Below the pieces are notes generated by a model. That model had not been told where the DNA came from. It did no database searches and saw only the letters and a list, made by a program, of their open reading frames with translations. Both the position numbers and the translations under genes were made by a program. A stretch of DNA of 64,000 bases from Cytophagaceae bacterium (lineage in GTDB: Bacteria > Bacteroidota > Bacteroidia > Flavobacteriales > Flavobacteriaceae): contig PALD01000027.1 in assembly GCA_002710685.1 (NCBI GenBank), positions 1-64,000 on the forward strand, written 5' to 3'. How positions within the stretch are numbered: the stretch's first letter is position 1; every line of letters starts with the position of its first letter. Of this stretch, positions 7,412-15,444 are shown piece after piece.

Positions 7412-9022
7412 ATGAGACCAAATTTGATAGTAATTTTAATAATTTTCTTAACGTCAATTACAAAAAGCTTTAGCCAAAACCTTTCTGAGACGCAACTCAA
7501 AGATATCATTGCTAATGCTGATAAAGCTTATGAAGAAGAAGACTACGAAACTTCTTTCGATTACTTTATGGAAGCAGCTAATTATGATAATCCTTATGCA
7601 CTATTTAAAGTCGGAAGATTTTATGATTATGGTGAAGGTGTACCACAAGATTATGAAAAAGCTATTAATTGGTATGAAAAAGCAATAGAAAAAGGAAGCG
7701 CTTCCGCAATGAATAATATGGGGAGTAAATACCTCAATGGTGAAGGAGTTCCAGAAAATGATTATAAAGCACGGGAACTCTTTGAAAGAGCTGCTGCCCT
7801 TGGCAATGATTTTGCACTCTCGAATTTAGGCGTTATTTATAATAATGGATATGGTGTTGAAAAGGATAAAGAAAAAGCTATTGCATATTATGAACAGGCC
7901 GTTGAGAAAGGAAATATAAATGCCATGATCAATCTGGGAGATATATATGAAAAAAATGATGTAGATAAAGCTTTAAGCCTCTTTGAAACTGCAGCTGCCA
8001 AAAACAGTGGTACTGCCTATTGTAGAATAGGAGATTTATATTTTTATGAACACCTTACCAATAATCAAAGATTAGGTAGGGAAAAATCAAGAACTTACTA
8101 TGAAAAAGCTGCAGAATTAGACAATGCCCGTGGTCAATTTATGGCAGGATTTATTTATTTGCAAGGCTATGGTGTAAATATAGATAAAGACAAAGCCTTA
8201 GATTATTTTATGCCTGCCGCTTTTAAAGAACATACCCAAGCCATGATCTATGCAGCTAACATGATATTCAACAAAATCCCTTGGAATGCTTCCGAACGGG
8301 AATTAAAGTACGGCCAAGGATTGGTAATGGCCCATGATTTTTATAAAAAAGCAGCCGATAAGGGAGATGCTGATGGATTATTTAATATGGGTGATTGGTA
8401 TTTTTATGACTATCTCAATAATGGTAAAATCCTAGAGGAAAACTTGTCAATAGCGCTAGATTATTTTGTAAAAGCTGAGCAGGCAAAACATAGTAAAGCA
8501 TTAGGTATGATTAATTTGATTGAACAAATACAAGAAGGTAAAACGGAGTTGATCAAAAATGAACTGGTGTCTCATTTTAAAGGGGGTAATTGGTATAATT
8601 ACGTAAAATTAGTTCTCGAAGAAAAAATCACAGAAACTTTATCGCCCACTAAAAATAACGTTTATATAGACCAATATGGGCTTAACCGTTTTAATGTCAA
8701 TGACAATCTTCTTGATGTTGTCATCGAAGCACGTCAACTCGGGTCTATGGTCTCTCAAAATAAATTAAGACATATTTATCTCCCTTACAAAAATTTATAT
8801 ATTAATACCTCGGGGCAACTTCCCGTATTCAACTATAAAGGCATGACACCTTCAATTAAAATGAAAGTAAAAATTACCAGTGAATACGATGAAGAAGGAA
8901 GTTATCATGACGAAGAATTTAAATCGCTTAATGAACTATTCCTTTTTAGCCCTGAAATTCCCTATTTTAAAATCGTTTGTGTCAATCGACTGATTAACAT
9001 ACTCTCTAGTTTAGACTATTAA
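7412..9022 (+). CDS. Sel1-repeat (SLR/TPR-like) exported protein
   Basis: A 536-residue protein with a signal peptide (hydrophobic 5-17, cleavage near SQN). From about residue 50 to 370 it is built of Sel1-like repeats, each about 36 residues, recognisable by A-YNLG/GxG-type units such as GRFYDYGEGVPQDYEKAINW and YLNGEGVPENDYKARELFE. The C-terminal 150 residues do not look repetitive and are of unknown fold. Sel1 repeats mediate protein-protein contacts, often in signalling or secretion. Base composition is visibly AT-richer than the metabolic loci further right, in line with an imported segment. Confidence 0.8.
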   Translation: MRPNLIVILIIFLTSITKSFSQNLSETQLKDIIANADKAYEEEDYETSFDYFMEAANYDNPYALFKVGRFYDYGEGVPQDYEKAINWYEKAIEKGSASAMNNMGSKYLNGEGVPENDYKARELFERAAALGNDFALSNLGVIYNNGYGVEKDKEKAIAYYEQAVEKGNINAMINLGDIYEKNDVDKALSLFETAAAKNSGTAYCRIGDLYFYEHLTNNQRLGREKSRTYYEKAAELDNARGQFMAGFIYLQGYGVNIDKDKALDYFMPAAFKEHTQAMIYAANMIFNKIPWNASERELKYGQGLVMAHDFYKKAADKGDADGLFNMGDWYFYDYLNNGKILEENLSIALDYFVKAEQAKHSKALGMINLIEQIQEGKTELIKNELVSHFKGGNWYNYVKLVLEEKITETLSPTKNNVYIDQYGLNRFNVNDNLLDVVIEARQLGSMVSQNKLRHIYLPYKNLYINTSGQLPVFNYKGMTPSIKMKVKITSEYDEEGSYHDEEFKSLNELFLFSPEIPYFKIVCVNRLINILSSLDY

Positions 9023-9041
9023 TATTTTGAGATGTTATTGA

Positions 9042-9541
9042 ATGTTTCAAATTATAAGTTCAATGCTTGATAAAAAAGAACGTAGGTTTTGGAAACACAA
9101 ATTCAGAATGCGCAGGGAGGATTATCCAGAGCATGTCCAGCACCTAAATTTAAGGGATGAAGACATAGACAATGAGGCCTTGGGCTATTTATCCAAACAC
9201 ATAAAAGCTGTAGGGCGGCTAGATTTAGATAATAATTTGATTGACGATAGAGCCCATTTTTAAAAGAAATAGAGACAATTAAAGAATTGCGGCTTAAAGG
9301 GCTAAATCTAACAGATAAAGTGGTACCGCATTTGGGCCAATTGACCAGCTTAACCCTATTACATCTAGGGGAAACCCAAATAAGCTGTGCAGGAATAGCA
9401 GGATTGACCGGATTGAAACAACTTAAGACGCTTCTGGTTTCTCCCAAGCATATAGAAGATGATAAGCTAGCGGTGTTTTTAAAAACTTTACCAGATTGTG
9501 AGCTTATCGTTAATCATAAAATATACAATGAAATGAACTAA
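9042..9541 (+). pseudogene. leucine-rich-repeat protein broken by a one-base frameshift
   Basis: Two frames together encode one LRR protein. The first (9042-9263) ends in VGRLDLDNNLIDDRAHF then stop. The second, in another phase from about 9254 to 9541, continues LKEIETIKELRLKGLNLTDK, with further LRR units (LTSLTLLHLGETQIS, LKQLKTLLVSP). Adding one T to the T5 run at 9257-9261 would join them as AHFLKEIETIKEL, so a single-base loss in a homopolymer is the simplest explanation. The gene would encode about 166 residues and no signal peptide. It could be a real pseudogene or a sequencing error. Confidence 0.65.
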
Positions 9542-9560
9542 AATAATATAATATAAGAAG

Positions 9561-10421
9561 ATGAAAATACAACTATTTCTATTTTGCTTTTTTGGGTTAT
9601 TGGCTTTCCAAACCCAAGCACAGTTTAAATACAACGACTTAAGCGACACCCAAAAGCAACAGGTCAAAGCCATAGAAGGCGCATACAATACAACAACAGG
9701 GCTACAAAGTACAATAACCTATAATGAGTACATACTTGAAATTACTTTTGCAGACCAAGAAAAACAGTTTCTTCCACTGGTGGATATTGAAGCTATTACC
9801 ATAAATGAAAACAACGGGAACTATTCTCTGAAATTACACCATAAAGGCGGTTGGGATTATGGCGGGCTTTACAGTATAATGACCAAGCAAAAAGCTGAAA
9901 CTCTAAAAACTGAATTGCAAAAGTTTTTAGATAATCTAGAACCGTTTAATGAAAAAACACTCGCAGATTTATGTGATGCTGTAAGATACTTGAAAACATC
10001 AAAAGATGATGACAATTTTTATGATTTTGAATACAAGATGTTGCGTCTGGCAGGAATTACGGATATGGATAATGCAAGCTATGAAGAAATGAAAACTAAA
10101 ATGAGCTTTTTGTGGAAATTACATTCAAATGATTTTCAATGTCCTTTGGCGACGAATATTTACCCTAATGGAAATTTCTTACGTCAATTAGCCCGAGCCG
10201 ACGGCGAAGATGCTTTTGAGCTTGTGCTGGATAATTATGGTTTCGACCCGAATGTTATTGACCCTGATGGTTGCGCGGTATTTGACTATTTGGATGCTCA
10301 AATTACATCTGACCATAGTTATGCAAAAATTCTTATAGAAAAATTTAAAAAATACAAAGCAATTCTCTTGAAATACGACGCTAAAACCGCCAACGAAATT
10401 TGTGGTTGTACAAAATGTTAG
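9561..10421 (+). CDS. exported protein of unknown function
   Basis: A 286-residue protein with a signal peptide (residues 1-20, ending TQAQ). It is mainly soluble, with a mid-section rich in Glu and Lys and a Cys-containing C-terminal tail ending CGCTKC. The segment 185-270 (HSNDFQCPLATNIYPNGNFL, later NYGFDPNVIDPDGCAVFDYL) has the look of ankyrin-like or TPR-like helical pairs, but I cannot assign a family. It lies 20 bases after the LRR remnant and three bases before the next gene, so it is probably cotranscribed with that gene. Confidence 0.6.
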   Translation: MKIQLFLFCFFGLLAFQTQAQFKYNDLSDTQKQQVKAIEGAYNTTTGLQSTITYNEYILEITFADQEKQFLPLVDIEAITINENNGNYSLKLHHKGGWDYGGLYSIMTKQKAETLKTELQKFLDNLEPFNEKTLADLCDAVRYLKTSKDDDNFYDFEYKMLRLAGITDMDNASYEEMKTKMSFLWKLHSNDFQCPLATNIYPNGNFLRQLARADGEDAFELVLDNYGFDPNVIDPDGCAVFDYLDAQITSDHSYAKILIEKFKKYKAILLKYDAKTANEICGCTKC

Positions 10422-10424
10422 ACG

Positions 10425-10961
10425 ATGAAAATAGGCAAACCCTTCAACCAGTTTACCAAACAAGAATACTTGGAAACCATCCCCAACCACAAGCAGTATT
10501 CCGATTTCAATACCTTGGGACTGTACCGATCATTATCGGAAAATGAGCACCTCAGTTTGGAAGAAAAATGGGAAATCCGTGATCTTGCCCATCGGTTTTT
10601 TCAAAAGACATTTGATTTCCTACAGTTAAAAGATCCACAAACCTACTTTAACGTTTCTACCTTGGGAGAAGGGTTAACCCGTGGGGATGAATTGAATTAC
10701 TGGAGAACAATTAGGGAAAACCAGCAGAAAATCCTTAGAGATAAAAAGATAAAGCATCGCAATTTCGGTTCTTATTCCAAACACGATTGCGGCTATGACC
10801 ATTGCCCCTATAACGGATTGATGATCAAGCAAGGCAGCGCGCTAGCAGAAAGCAGCATGCATTTTAAAGGGGATAAAAGTCGCGACCGGAAAAAACAAAA
10901 ATCACAACGGTTGGCAAAGGAACAACGCAACTTTAAGCAAAATTCAGGATCGATTTTGTAG
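10425..10961 (+). CDS. cytoplasmic protein of unknown function
   Basis: A 178-residue protein without signal peptide or membrane segment, starting three bases after the preceding stop. The N-terminal half is helical (LSLEEKWEIRDLAHRFFQKT). A central HDCGYDHCPYNG motif (about residues 121-132) with two Cys and two His could bind a metal. The C-terminus is strongly basic (SRDRKKQKSQRLAKEQR), as in nucleic-acid-binding tails. No family is recognised. It is the last intact gene before the tRNA fragment that appears to end the island. Confidence 0.55.
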   Translation: MKIGKPFNQFTKQEYLETIPNHKQYSDFNTLGLYRSLSENEHLSLEEKWEIRDLAHRFFQKTFDFLQLKDPQTYFNVSTLGEGLTRGDELNYWRTIRENQQKILRDKKIKHRNFGSYSKHDCGYDHCPYNGLMIKQGSALAESSMHFKGDKSRDRKKQKSQRLAKEQRNFKQNSGSIL

Positions 10962-11466
10962 AAATACACTTAATCAATTGTCTAATTGACTTCAGTTTTA
11001 AATGACTTTTTATGCGATTAAATCAGGTTTCTTCCTTCACAAAGTTCTATAAATTTGGCTGGAGATTTAAGATTGCTTTTATTATCAAATACAGAGTCAG
11101 TTTTATAAATTTTAAAACAGACTCCACTAGATAATTGCCCAGCAATTCACTTTTCGTTTTATTCTTTCACTTGTCGGATTATTATTAGTCTTAAGAGCGT
11201 TTTCAAATTTAAACAATCCCACTCAAGCCCCTAATAAAAGTCATTATTCAGGAAATGTCAGAAACGGCTGCCTGAGACTTTTTTAGGATGAGTATTCTGT
11301 ATTCCTATCGCCTCGAAGAAAATTTATTATTCTTCATCTACATTTCATTTTAAAAAATCTTAACGAATTGTTAAAAACGTTAAAGTTTAAACTTAGGTGT
11401 ACGATTCGGTGAGTCATTTAAAATAGCGTTTTCTAAAGGCCTAAAAACACTGGTATTTGCAGATTA
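10962..11466. other. gene-free island end
   Basis: About 500 AT-rich bases with no intact gene. On the minus strand between 11222 and 11018 two short frames look like the remnants of a protein tail, listed separately. The stretch leads directly into the tRNA 3' fragment, so it probably forms the terminal non-coding part of the integrated element. Confidence 0.5.
11018..11222 (-). pseudogene. possible decayed gene tail
   Basis: Read on the minus strand, one frame gives FKFENALKTNNNPTSERIKR with KVNCWAII, then a stop. An adjacent frame continues SGVCFKIYKTDSVFDNKSNL and further to LCEGRNLI and a stop. Both stretches have protein-like composition, and together they suggest a frameshifted C-terminal fragment. 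No family is recognised and the call is weak. Confidence 0.22.
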
Positions 11467-11488
11467 GTTCGAGTCCCGTCCAGACCGC
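11467..11488 (+). other. tRNA 3' fragment (probably tRNA-Asp), candidate attachment site
   Basis: The bases TTCGAGTCCCGTCCAGACCG (11468-11487) are a T-loop (TTCGAGT), the 3' half of a T-stem (CCCGT), a 3' acceptor strand (CCAGACC) and a discriminator G. No matching 5' part is present: the bases before it do not supply GGTCTGG or ACGGG. The T-arm is identical to that of bacterial tRNA-Asp. Integrative elements of Bacteroidota commonly recombine into tRNA 3' ends and leave such a fragment at one border. It is followed immediately by a terminator, which was presumably the tRNA gene's own. Confidence 0.65.
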
Positions 11489-11518
11489 AAAAAAGCTCAT
11501 CTTACGATGAGCTTTTTT
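11489..11518 (+). terminator. Rho-independent terminator after the tRNA fragment
   Basis: Stem GCTCATC (11495-11501), loop TTAC, stem GATGAGC (11506-11512), then six T (11513-11518). The preceding six A (11489-11494) extend the pairing. It follows the tRNA fragment with no gap, as expected for a tRNA gene terminator. Confidence 0.85.
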
Positions 11519-12053
11519 CATTTATAGTTATACGTGGGACCCATTGTATTAACTACAATAAAGCTAAAGCCTTACCTTTCCCAAAAAACATCTAAACCCT
11601 TATCAAGGCAAAAATCTCCATTAATTCTTCATATCCTCAAAGTCAAAAAGCTCAAGAAGCCCTCGATATGAGCTTATCCTTTGCTTTTCATCATGCTCAT
11701 GGGTCTCCTGTTTATTGGCAGTCCGCAGGAGTTCTGCGCCCAGTTGATTATCAATATCTTCCATGTGATTGAATTGATGAATTATTTTTTAACAAAGGTA
11801 CATTCACCATTTTAAGTAATACTGATTTACCCTCAACCATAACTATTTCTTAATCTTCTTCGGCAATACAACATTCTCAAAATAAGGAAAAACAAGCTTC
11901 AATTTTCATGTTGCTTCAACAAAAGCCGCTTCATTTTAAGAAACTTCTATTTCTTTTGGACAAGTATTGAATTTTTGGTCTTTTGGCTTAAAGCCAAAAA
12001 AGGATTCCCTAAATTTAATGGACACTTCAACTCACTAACCCAAAAATTCAACG
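11519..12053. other. mostly non-coding stretch before the M28 peptidase gene
   Basis: It contains the short minus-strand frame at 11621-11764 and the palindrome TTTTGGCTTAAAGCCAAAA at 11981-11999, a member of a repeat family seen elsewhere in the window. The palindrome lies about 55 bases before the peptidase start. I see no other signal. Confidence 0.45.
11621..11764 (-). CDS. possible 47-residue acidic small protein
   Basis: An ATG at 11764 opens 47 codons, closed by TAA at 11621-11623. The product starts MEDIDNQLGAELLRTANKQE and ends LLELFDFEDMKN. It is highly charged, lacks Cys and hydrophobic runs, and looks helical. Its composition is more protein-like than the surrounding spurious frames, but no family, ribosome-binding site or partner is evident. 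It stands alone between the terminator and the peptidase gene. Confidence 0.35.
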   Translation of the reverse strand: MEDIDNQLGAELLRTANKQETHEHDEKQRISSYRGLLELFDFEDMKN

Positions 12054-14246
12054 ATGAAGACAACCCTGCTCCCACTCCTGATGCTGTGTGCAATGCACCT
12101 TTGTGCGCAAGAATCCATCTTAGGTTTTAGCGATGCTGCAGCAAAAAAACAAAAGGAACTGGAAAAAGAATTTGAAACCCAGCTCAACAAGCAAAACCTG
12201 GATGACTGGATGAAACTTATGGTTGCTGAGCCACACTGGGTGGGCACAGAGTATGGCAAGCACAACGTGGACTGGATGGAAAAACAGTTTAAATCCTGGG
12301 GCTACAAGACCAAGGTTGATGAATATGAAATTCTATTCCCCTACCCTAAACTCCGCCTGCTGGAGATGACCGCACCAGAAAAATACACGGCAAAACTAGA
12401 AGCCGTGCCCGTGGAGGGTGACCCCTATACCGCTCAAGGCGAAAAACTATTACCCAGTTACAATGCATTTTCAACAGATGGCGATGTTGAGGCCGAACTG
12501 GTTTTTGTCAATTATGGTATACCCAGCGATTATGAAGAACTTGAGAAACTGGGCATCGATGTAAAAGGCAAAATCGTGATTGCAAAATACTATGGTTCTT
12601 GGCGAGGAATAAAGCCCAAACTCGCCGCCGAAAAAGGTGCGATAGGCTGTATCATTTATTCTGACCCAGAAGATGATGGCTATTATCAAGGCGATGTCTA
12701 TCCTAAAGGCCCCTACAAAAACAAAACCGGCGTTCAACGTGGCTCCGTGATGGATATGCCCACCTACCCCGGTGATGTATTGACCCCAGGATATGCCGCG
12801 ACAAAAAATGCCGAGCGCCTGGCACGGGAGGATGCAAAAACGATTACTGAAATTCCCGTGTTGCCTATATCGTATGAAGATGCTGAACCACTTTTAAAAG
12901 CCCTTGAAGGTACGCCCGCACCCGCTTCATGGCGCGGTGCATTGCCCATTACCTATAAGATTGGTCCCGGCCCGGCAAAAGTGCACCTCAAGCTGGAGTT
13001 TGACTGGCAAATGGTTCCCGCCTATGACCTTACCGCAACCTTAAAGGGAAGTGAATACCCTGATGAGTGGATTGTGAGAGGTAACCATCACGATGCCTGG
13101 GTACATGGTGCAAGTGATCCCGTGAGCGGTATGGTTGCCCTTATGGAAGAAGCCCGCGTGGTTGCCAAATTGGCCAAGGAAGGAAAAGGACCAAAACGCA
13201 CCATTGTATATTGCGCCTGGGATGCTGAAGAACCTGGACTCATAGGTTCTACAGAGTGGGTGGAAGACCACATGGACGAGCTCAAACAGAAGGCCGTTGC
13301 CTACATCAATACTGATGGTAACAGTAGGGGATTTCTGGGTGTGGGCGGCTCACACACCTTAGAAGCCATGGTATCACAGGTCGCCGATGATGTTATGGAC
13401 CCACAAACGGGTGTTTCGGTTAAAGAAAGAAGAATCGCGGCACAAATGACGCGTGATGGAGACGATGCCTTTACCATTTCGGCGCTGGGGTCTGGTTCAG
13501 ATTACACCCCGTTCATTCAGCATACCGGTATCGCTTCGCTTAATTTAGGGTATGGTGGTGAAGGTTCAGGTGGTGAGTATCACACCATTTATGACACCTA
13601 CCCGCACTATACCCGCTTTAAGGATCCCGGTTTTGAGTATGGAGCGGCACTTGCCAATACTGCCGGTCGTCTCACCTTGCGCCTGGCCAATGCAGAGGTA
13701 TTGCCCTTTGAACTCAAAGGATGGTTTACTACCGTTAACGGTTATCTCGACGAAATCATGAAAAACCTTGAAAACACCCGCAAAGAGGTTAAAACACACA
13801 ACATGATGGTAGAAAAAGGGTACTACAAACTTGCTGAAGACCCCAAGAAGAACATCAAGGCTCCAGAGAAAAAAGCTGAAATCCCCTTTATTAATTTCTC
13901 CCCTTTACAGAATGAGATGACCGCTTTAAAAGAGTCCATAGACGCTTTCGCGAAAGTAAATCAAGTGCAACTCAGCACCTCCCAAAAGGAACGCCTTAAC
14001 GGCATGCTGCGGGAACTTGAGCAACAATTAATCACCGAAGAAGGTTTGCCCAGACGCCCTTGGTTCAAACATCAACTATATGCCCCAGGCTTTTATACGG
14101 GCTATGGTGTAAAAACACTACCGGGAGTTCGTGAAGCCATTGAGCAGGAAAACTGGGATGAGGCCAAGGGGCAAATAGACATTTTGGCCAATACGCTTTC
14201 AAGTTTTAATGACTATGTGCAAAAAATGATTGATGTAACCAAGTAG
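12054..14246 (+). CDS. M28 family metallopeptidase, glutamate carboxypeptidase II-like
   Basis: A 730-residue exported protein with signal peptide (1-18). The layout is that of glutamate carboxypeptidase II/transferrin-receptor-like M28 peptidases: a protease-associated domain inserted at about 125-300, the di-zinc peptidase domain at about 320-560, and a C-terminal helical dimerisation domain at about 600-725. All five zinc ligands are visible by motif: His345, Asp355 (HHDAWVHGASDP), Glu393 (WDAEEPGLIGSTEW, with Glu392 as general base), Asp421 and His510 (GGEYHTIYDTYP). It should remove C-terminal residues, often Glu or Asp, from peptides in the periplasm or outside. It stands alone and faces the imelysin genes across a shared terminator. 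Confidence 0.9.
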   Translation: MKTTLLPLLMLCAMHLCAQESILGFSDAAAKKQKELEKEFETQLNKQNLDDWMKLMVAEPHWVGTEYGKHNVDWMEKQFKSWGYKTKVDEYEILFPYPKLRLLEMTAPEKYTAKLEAVPVEGDPYTAQGEKLLPSYNAFSTDGDVEAELVFVNYGIPSDYEELEKLGIDVKGKIVIAKYYGSWRGIKPKLAAEKGAIGCIIYSDPEDDGYYQGDVYPKGPYKNKTGVQRGSVMDMPTYPGDVLTPGYAATKNAERLAREDAKTITEIPVLPISYEDAEPLLKALEGTPAPASWRGALPITYKIGPGPAKVHLKLEFDWQMVPAYDLTATLKGSEYPDEWIVRGNHHDAWVHGASDPVSGMVALMEEARVVAKLAKEGKGPKRTIVYCAWDAEEPGLIGSTEWVEDHMDELKQKAVAYINTDGNSRGFLGVGGSHTLEAMVSQVADDVMDPQTGVSVKERRIAAQMTRDGDDAFTISALGSGSDYTPFIQHTGIASLNLGYGGEGSGGEYHTIYDTYPHYTRFKDPGFEYGAALANTAGRLTLRLANAEVLPFELKGWFTTVNGYLDEIMKNLENTRKEVKTHNMMVEKGYYKLAEDPKKNIKAPEKKAEIPFINFSPLQNEMTALKESIDAFAKVNQVQLSTSQKERLNGMLRELEQQLITEEGLPRRPWFKHQLYAPGFYTGYGVKTLPGVREAIEQENWDEAKGQIDILANTLSSFNDYVQKMIDVTK
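13945..13956. repeat. CTTTCGCGAAAG palindrome inside the M28 gene
   Basis: A perfect 12-base palindrome in coding sequence (DAFAKV). Similar ones lie at 27873-27890, 37088-37097, 55925-55936, 56844-56855 and 58625-58638, mostly within genes and often encoding Ala-Phe/Ser-Ala-Lys/Glu. Confidence 0.6.
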
Positions 14247-14267
14247 TTTTCGCGTAAGCGCAATAAC

Positions 14268-14301
14268 AAAAAAAAAGGCACACATTAGTGAGCCTTTTTG
14301 T
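14268..14301. terminator. bidirectional terminator between convergent genes
   Basis: AAAAAGGC (14272-14279) pairs with GCCTTTTT (14292-14299). Inside, CAC pairs with GTG around an ATTA loop, with one A-A mismatch. A tracts and T tracts on both sides let it work in both directions, for the peptidase gene (plus) and the imelysin gene (minus). Confidence 0.85.
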
Positions 14302-14322
14302 TTTTGTCAAACCGTCAAAATC

Positions 14323-15444
14323 CTAGCCAGAATCACCATCATTATCACTAAAGGTCACCACGACATTTGCAGCACTGGCAAGGTCTGTTTTAAAATAAAC
14401 AATCAGGCTGGTAAGCTCTTCCCTAAACTTCACAAGGCTTGCAGCATTATTGACCACAGCCGTTTCAAGGTCGCCGTCAATCGCATTAAAAGCCGCTATT
14501 GTATTCTCAAAAGCAGTTATGATATTTGAATTCAATGAATCGTTGTTCAACACCTCAACCACAAATTCCTCCATACCATATCCCTCTGCGGTAAAATCAC
14601 CAGTGTAGGATTCATAAAGTGCTTCAAGGTTTGCCGCCACGGCTTCCTTACTGGTCATACTGTAAAAAGCCTCCAGCTCTGACGCATCTGTAATGGAAAC
14701 ATCAGACTGGCCAATTTTTTTGAGCTTAATGGTTTCAAGCCCTGCGATAATGACGTTCACAAGGTTGTTCTGACTGCCGTTAACACCCGTTTCAAGCCTG
14801 CTTTTAAAGGTAGTTTCATAAGTTGTCCAGAGGTCCTGCAAGGCGATGGCCTGTACATTCAGGTTTTCGGCGAGTGCTACAAGATAATCCATACGTTTTG
14901 AGTTGTTTTCACTTAAAGTGAAATCTTCTAAAACCGCTGCATCGTCACCGTTATAAAGAAGGTATTCTACCGCTCCATATCCTTTAGAAGAAGCGCCTAA
15001 GCCGTTTATATAGGTGTTGTCAATCGCAAGGTCTGTGGCAATCTTATCTTCAATAAATGCGGTATTCACCGGCCATTGATGAATGCGGGTATGAATGAAT
15101 GAACTTTCTATGATGCCTATTTTGTAAAATTCCATCTCTTTCCATTGTAGAAAAGCGGATTTCCAGGCTGCTTTTAATGCCGTGAGGTTTTGTTGTGTGG
15201 GCGCATTTTGAAAAGCCTGTGCCCTTACATGCAGTTCTGCGGTGAGCGCAACGTGTTGCTCTTGCTGCATGCTTATTTGAGAATCGTAAAAGGCATCTAC
15301 CTGTTTTTGACGTCCCGCTTCTACAGATGCCGTTTGTTGTTCTTCTCCTGAGCCATCGTCATCATTACTGCTACAGGATAGTATCGCTGTCGCGAAAAAA
15401 CCGCAAAGGGCAAGCGAAAGCACTACTCTTTTAGTTTGTATCAT
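14323..15444 (-). CDS. imelysin-family lipoprotein, motif-variant (imelysin 1)
   Basis: A 373-residue lipoprotein (lipobox ILSCSS, Cys24) followed by an acidic Asp/Ser linker and an all-helical imelysin fold. Family members are iron-related periplasmic or surface proteins, originally called insulin-cleaving peptidases, and are related to EfeO. The conserved GxHxxE motif is altered: here it reads GYGAVE at residues 155-160, so the His is Gly. It overlaps the upstream di-heme gene by four bases and must be cotranslated with it. It is the last gene before a bidirectional terminator. A binding role without the usual metal site, or an alternative ligand set, is possible. Confidence 0.8.
   Translation of the reverse strand: MIQTKRVVLSLALCGFFATAILSCSSNDDDGSGEEQQTASVEAGRQKQVDAFYDSQISMQQEQHVALTAELHVRAQAFQNAPTQQNLTALKAAWKSAFLQWKEMEFYKIGIIESSFIHTRIHQWPVNTAFIEDKIATDLAIDNTYINGLGASSKGYGAVEYLLYNGDDAAVLEDFTLSENNSKRMDYLVALAENLNVQAIALQDLWTTYETTFKSRLETGVNGSQNNLVNVIIAGLETIKLKKIGQSDVSITDASELEAFYSMTSKEAVAANLEALYESYTGDFTAEGYGMEEFVVEVLNNDSLNSNIITAFENTIAAFNAIDGDLETAVVNNAASLVKFREELTSLIVYFKTDLASAANVVVTFSDNDGDSG

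Noticed and set aside
9245..9265. Programmed -1 frameshift in the LRR gene
   Set aside because: The T/A run does not form a proper slippery heptamer in the reading frame and no downstream structure stands out; a lost base explains it better.
11467..11488. Intact tRNA gene
   Set aside because: Only the 3' end is present; the preceding bases do not supply the acceptor, D-arm or anticodon arm.
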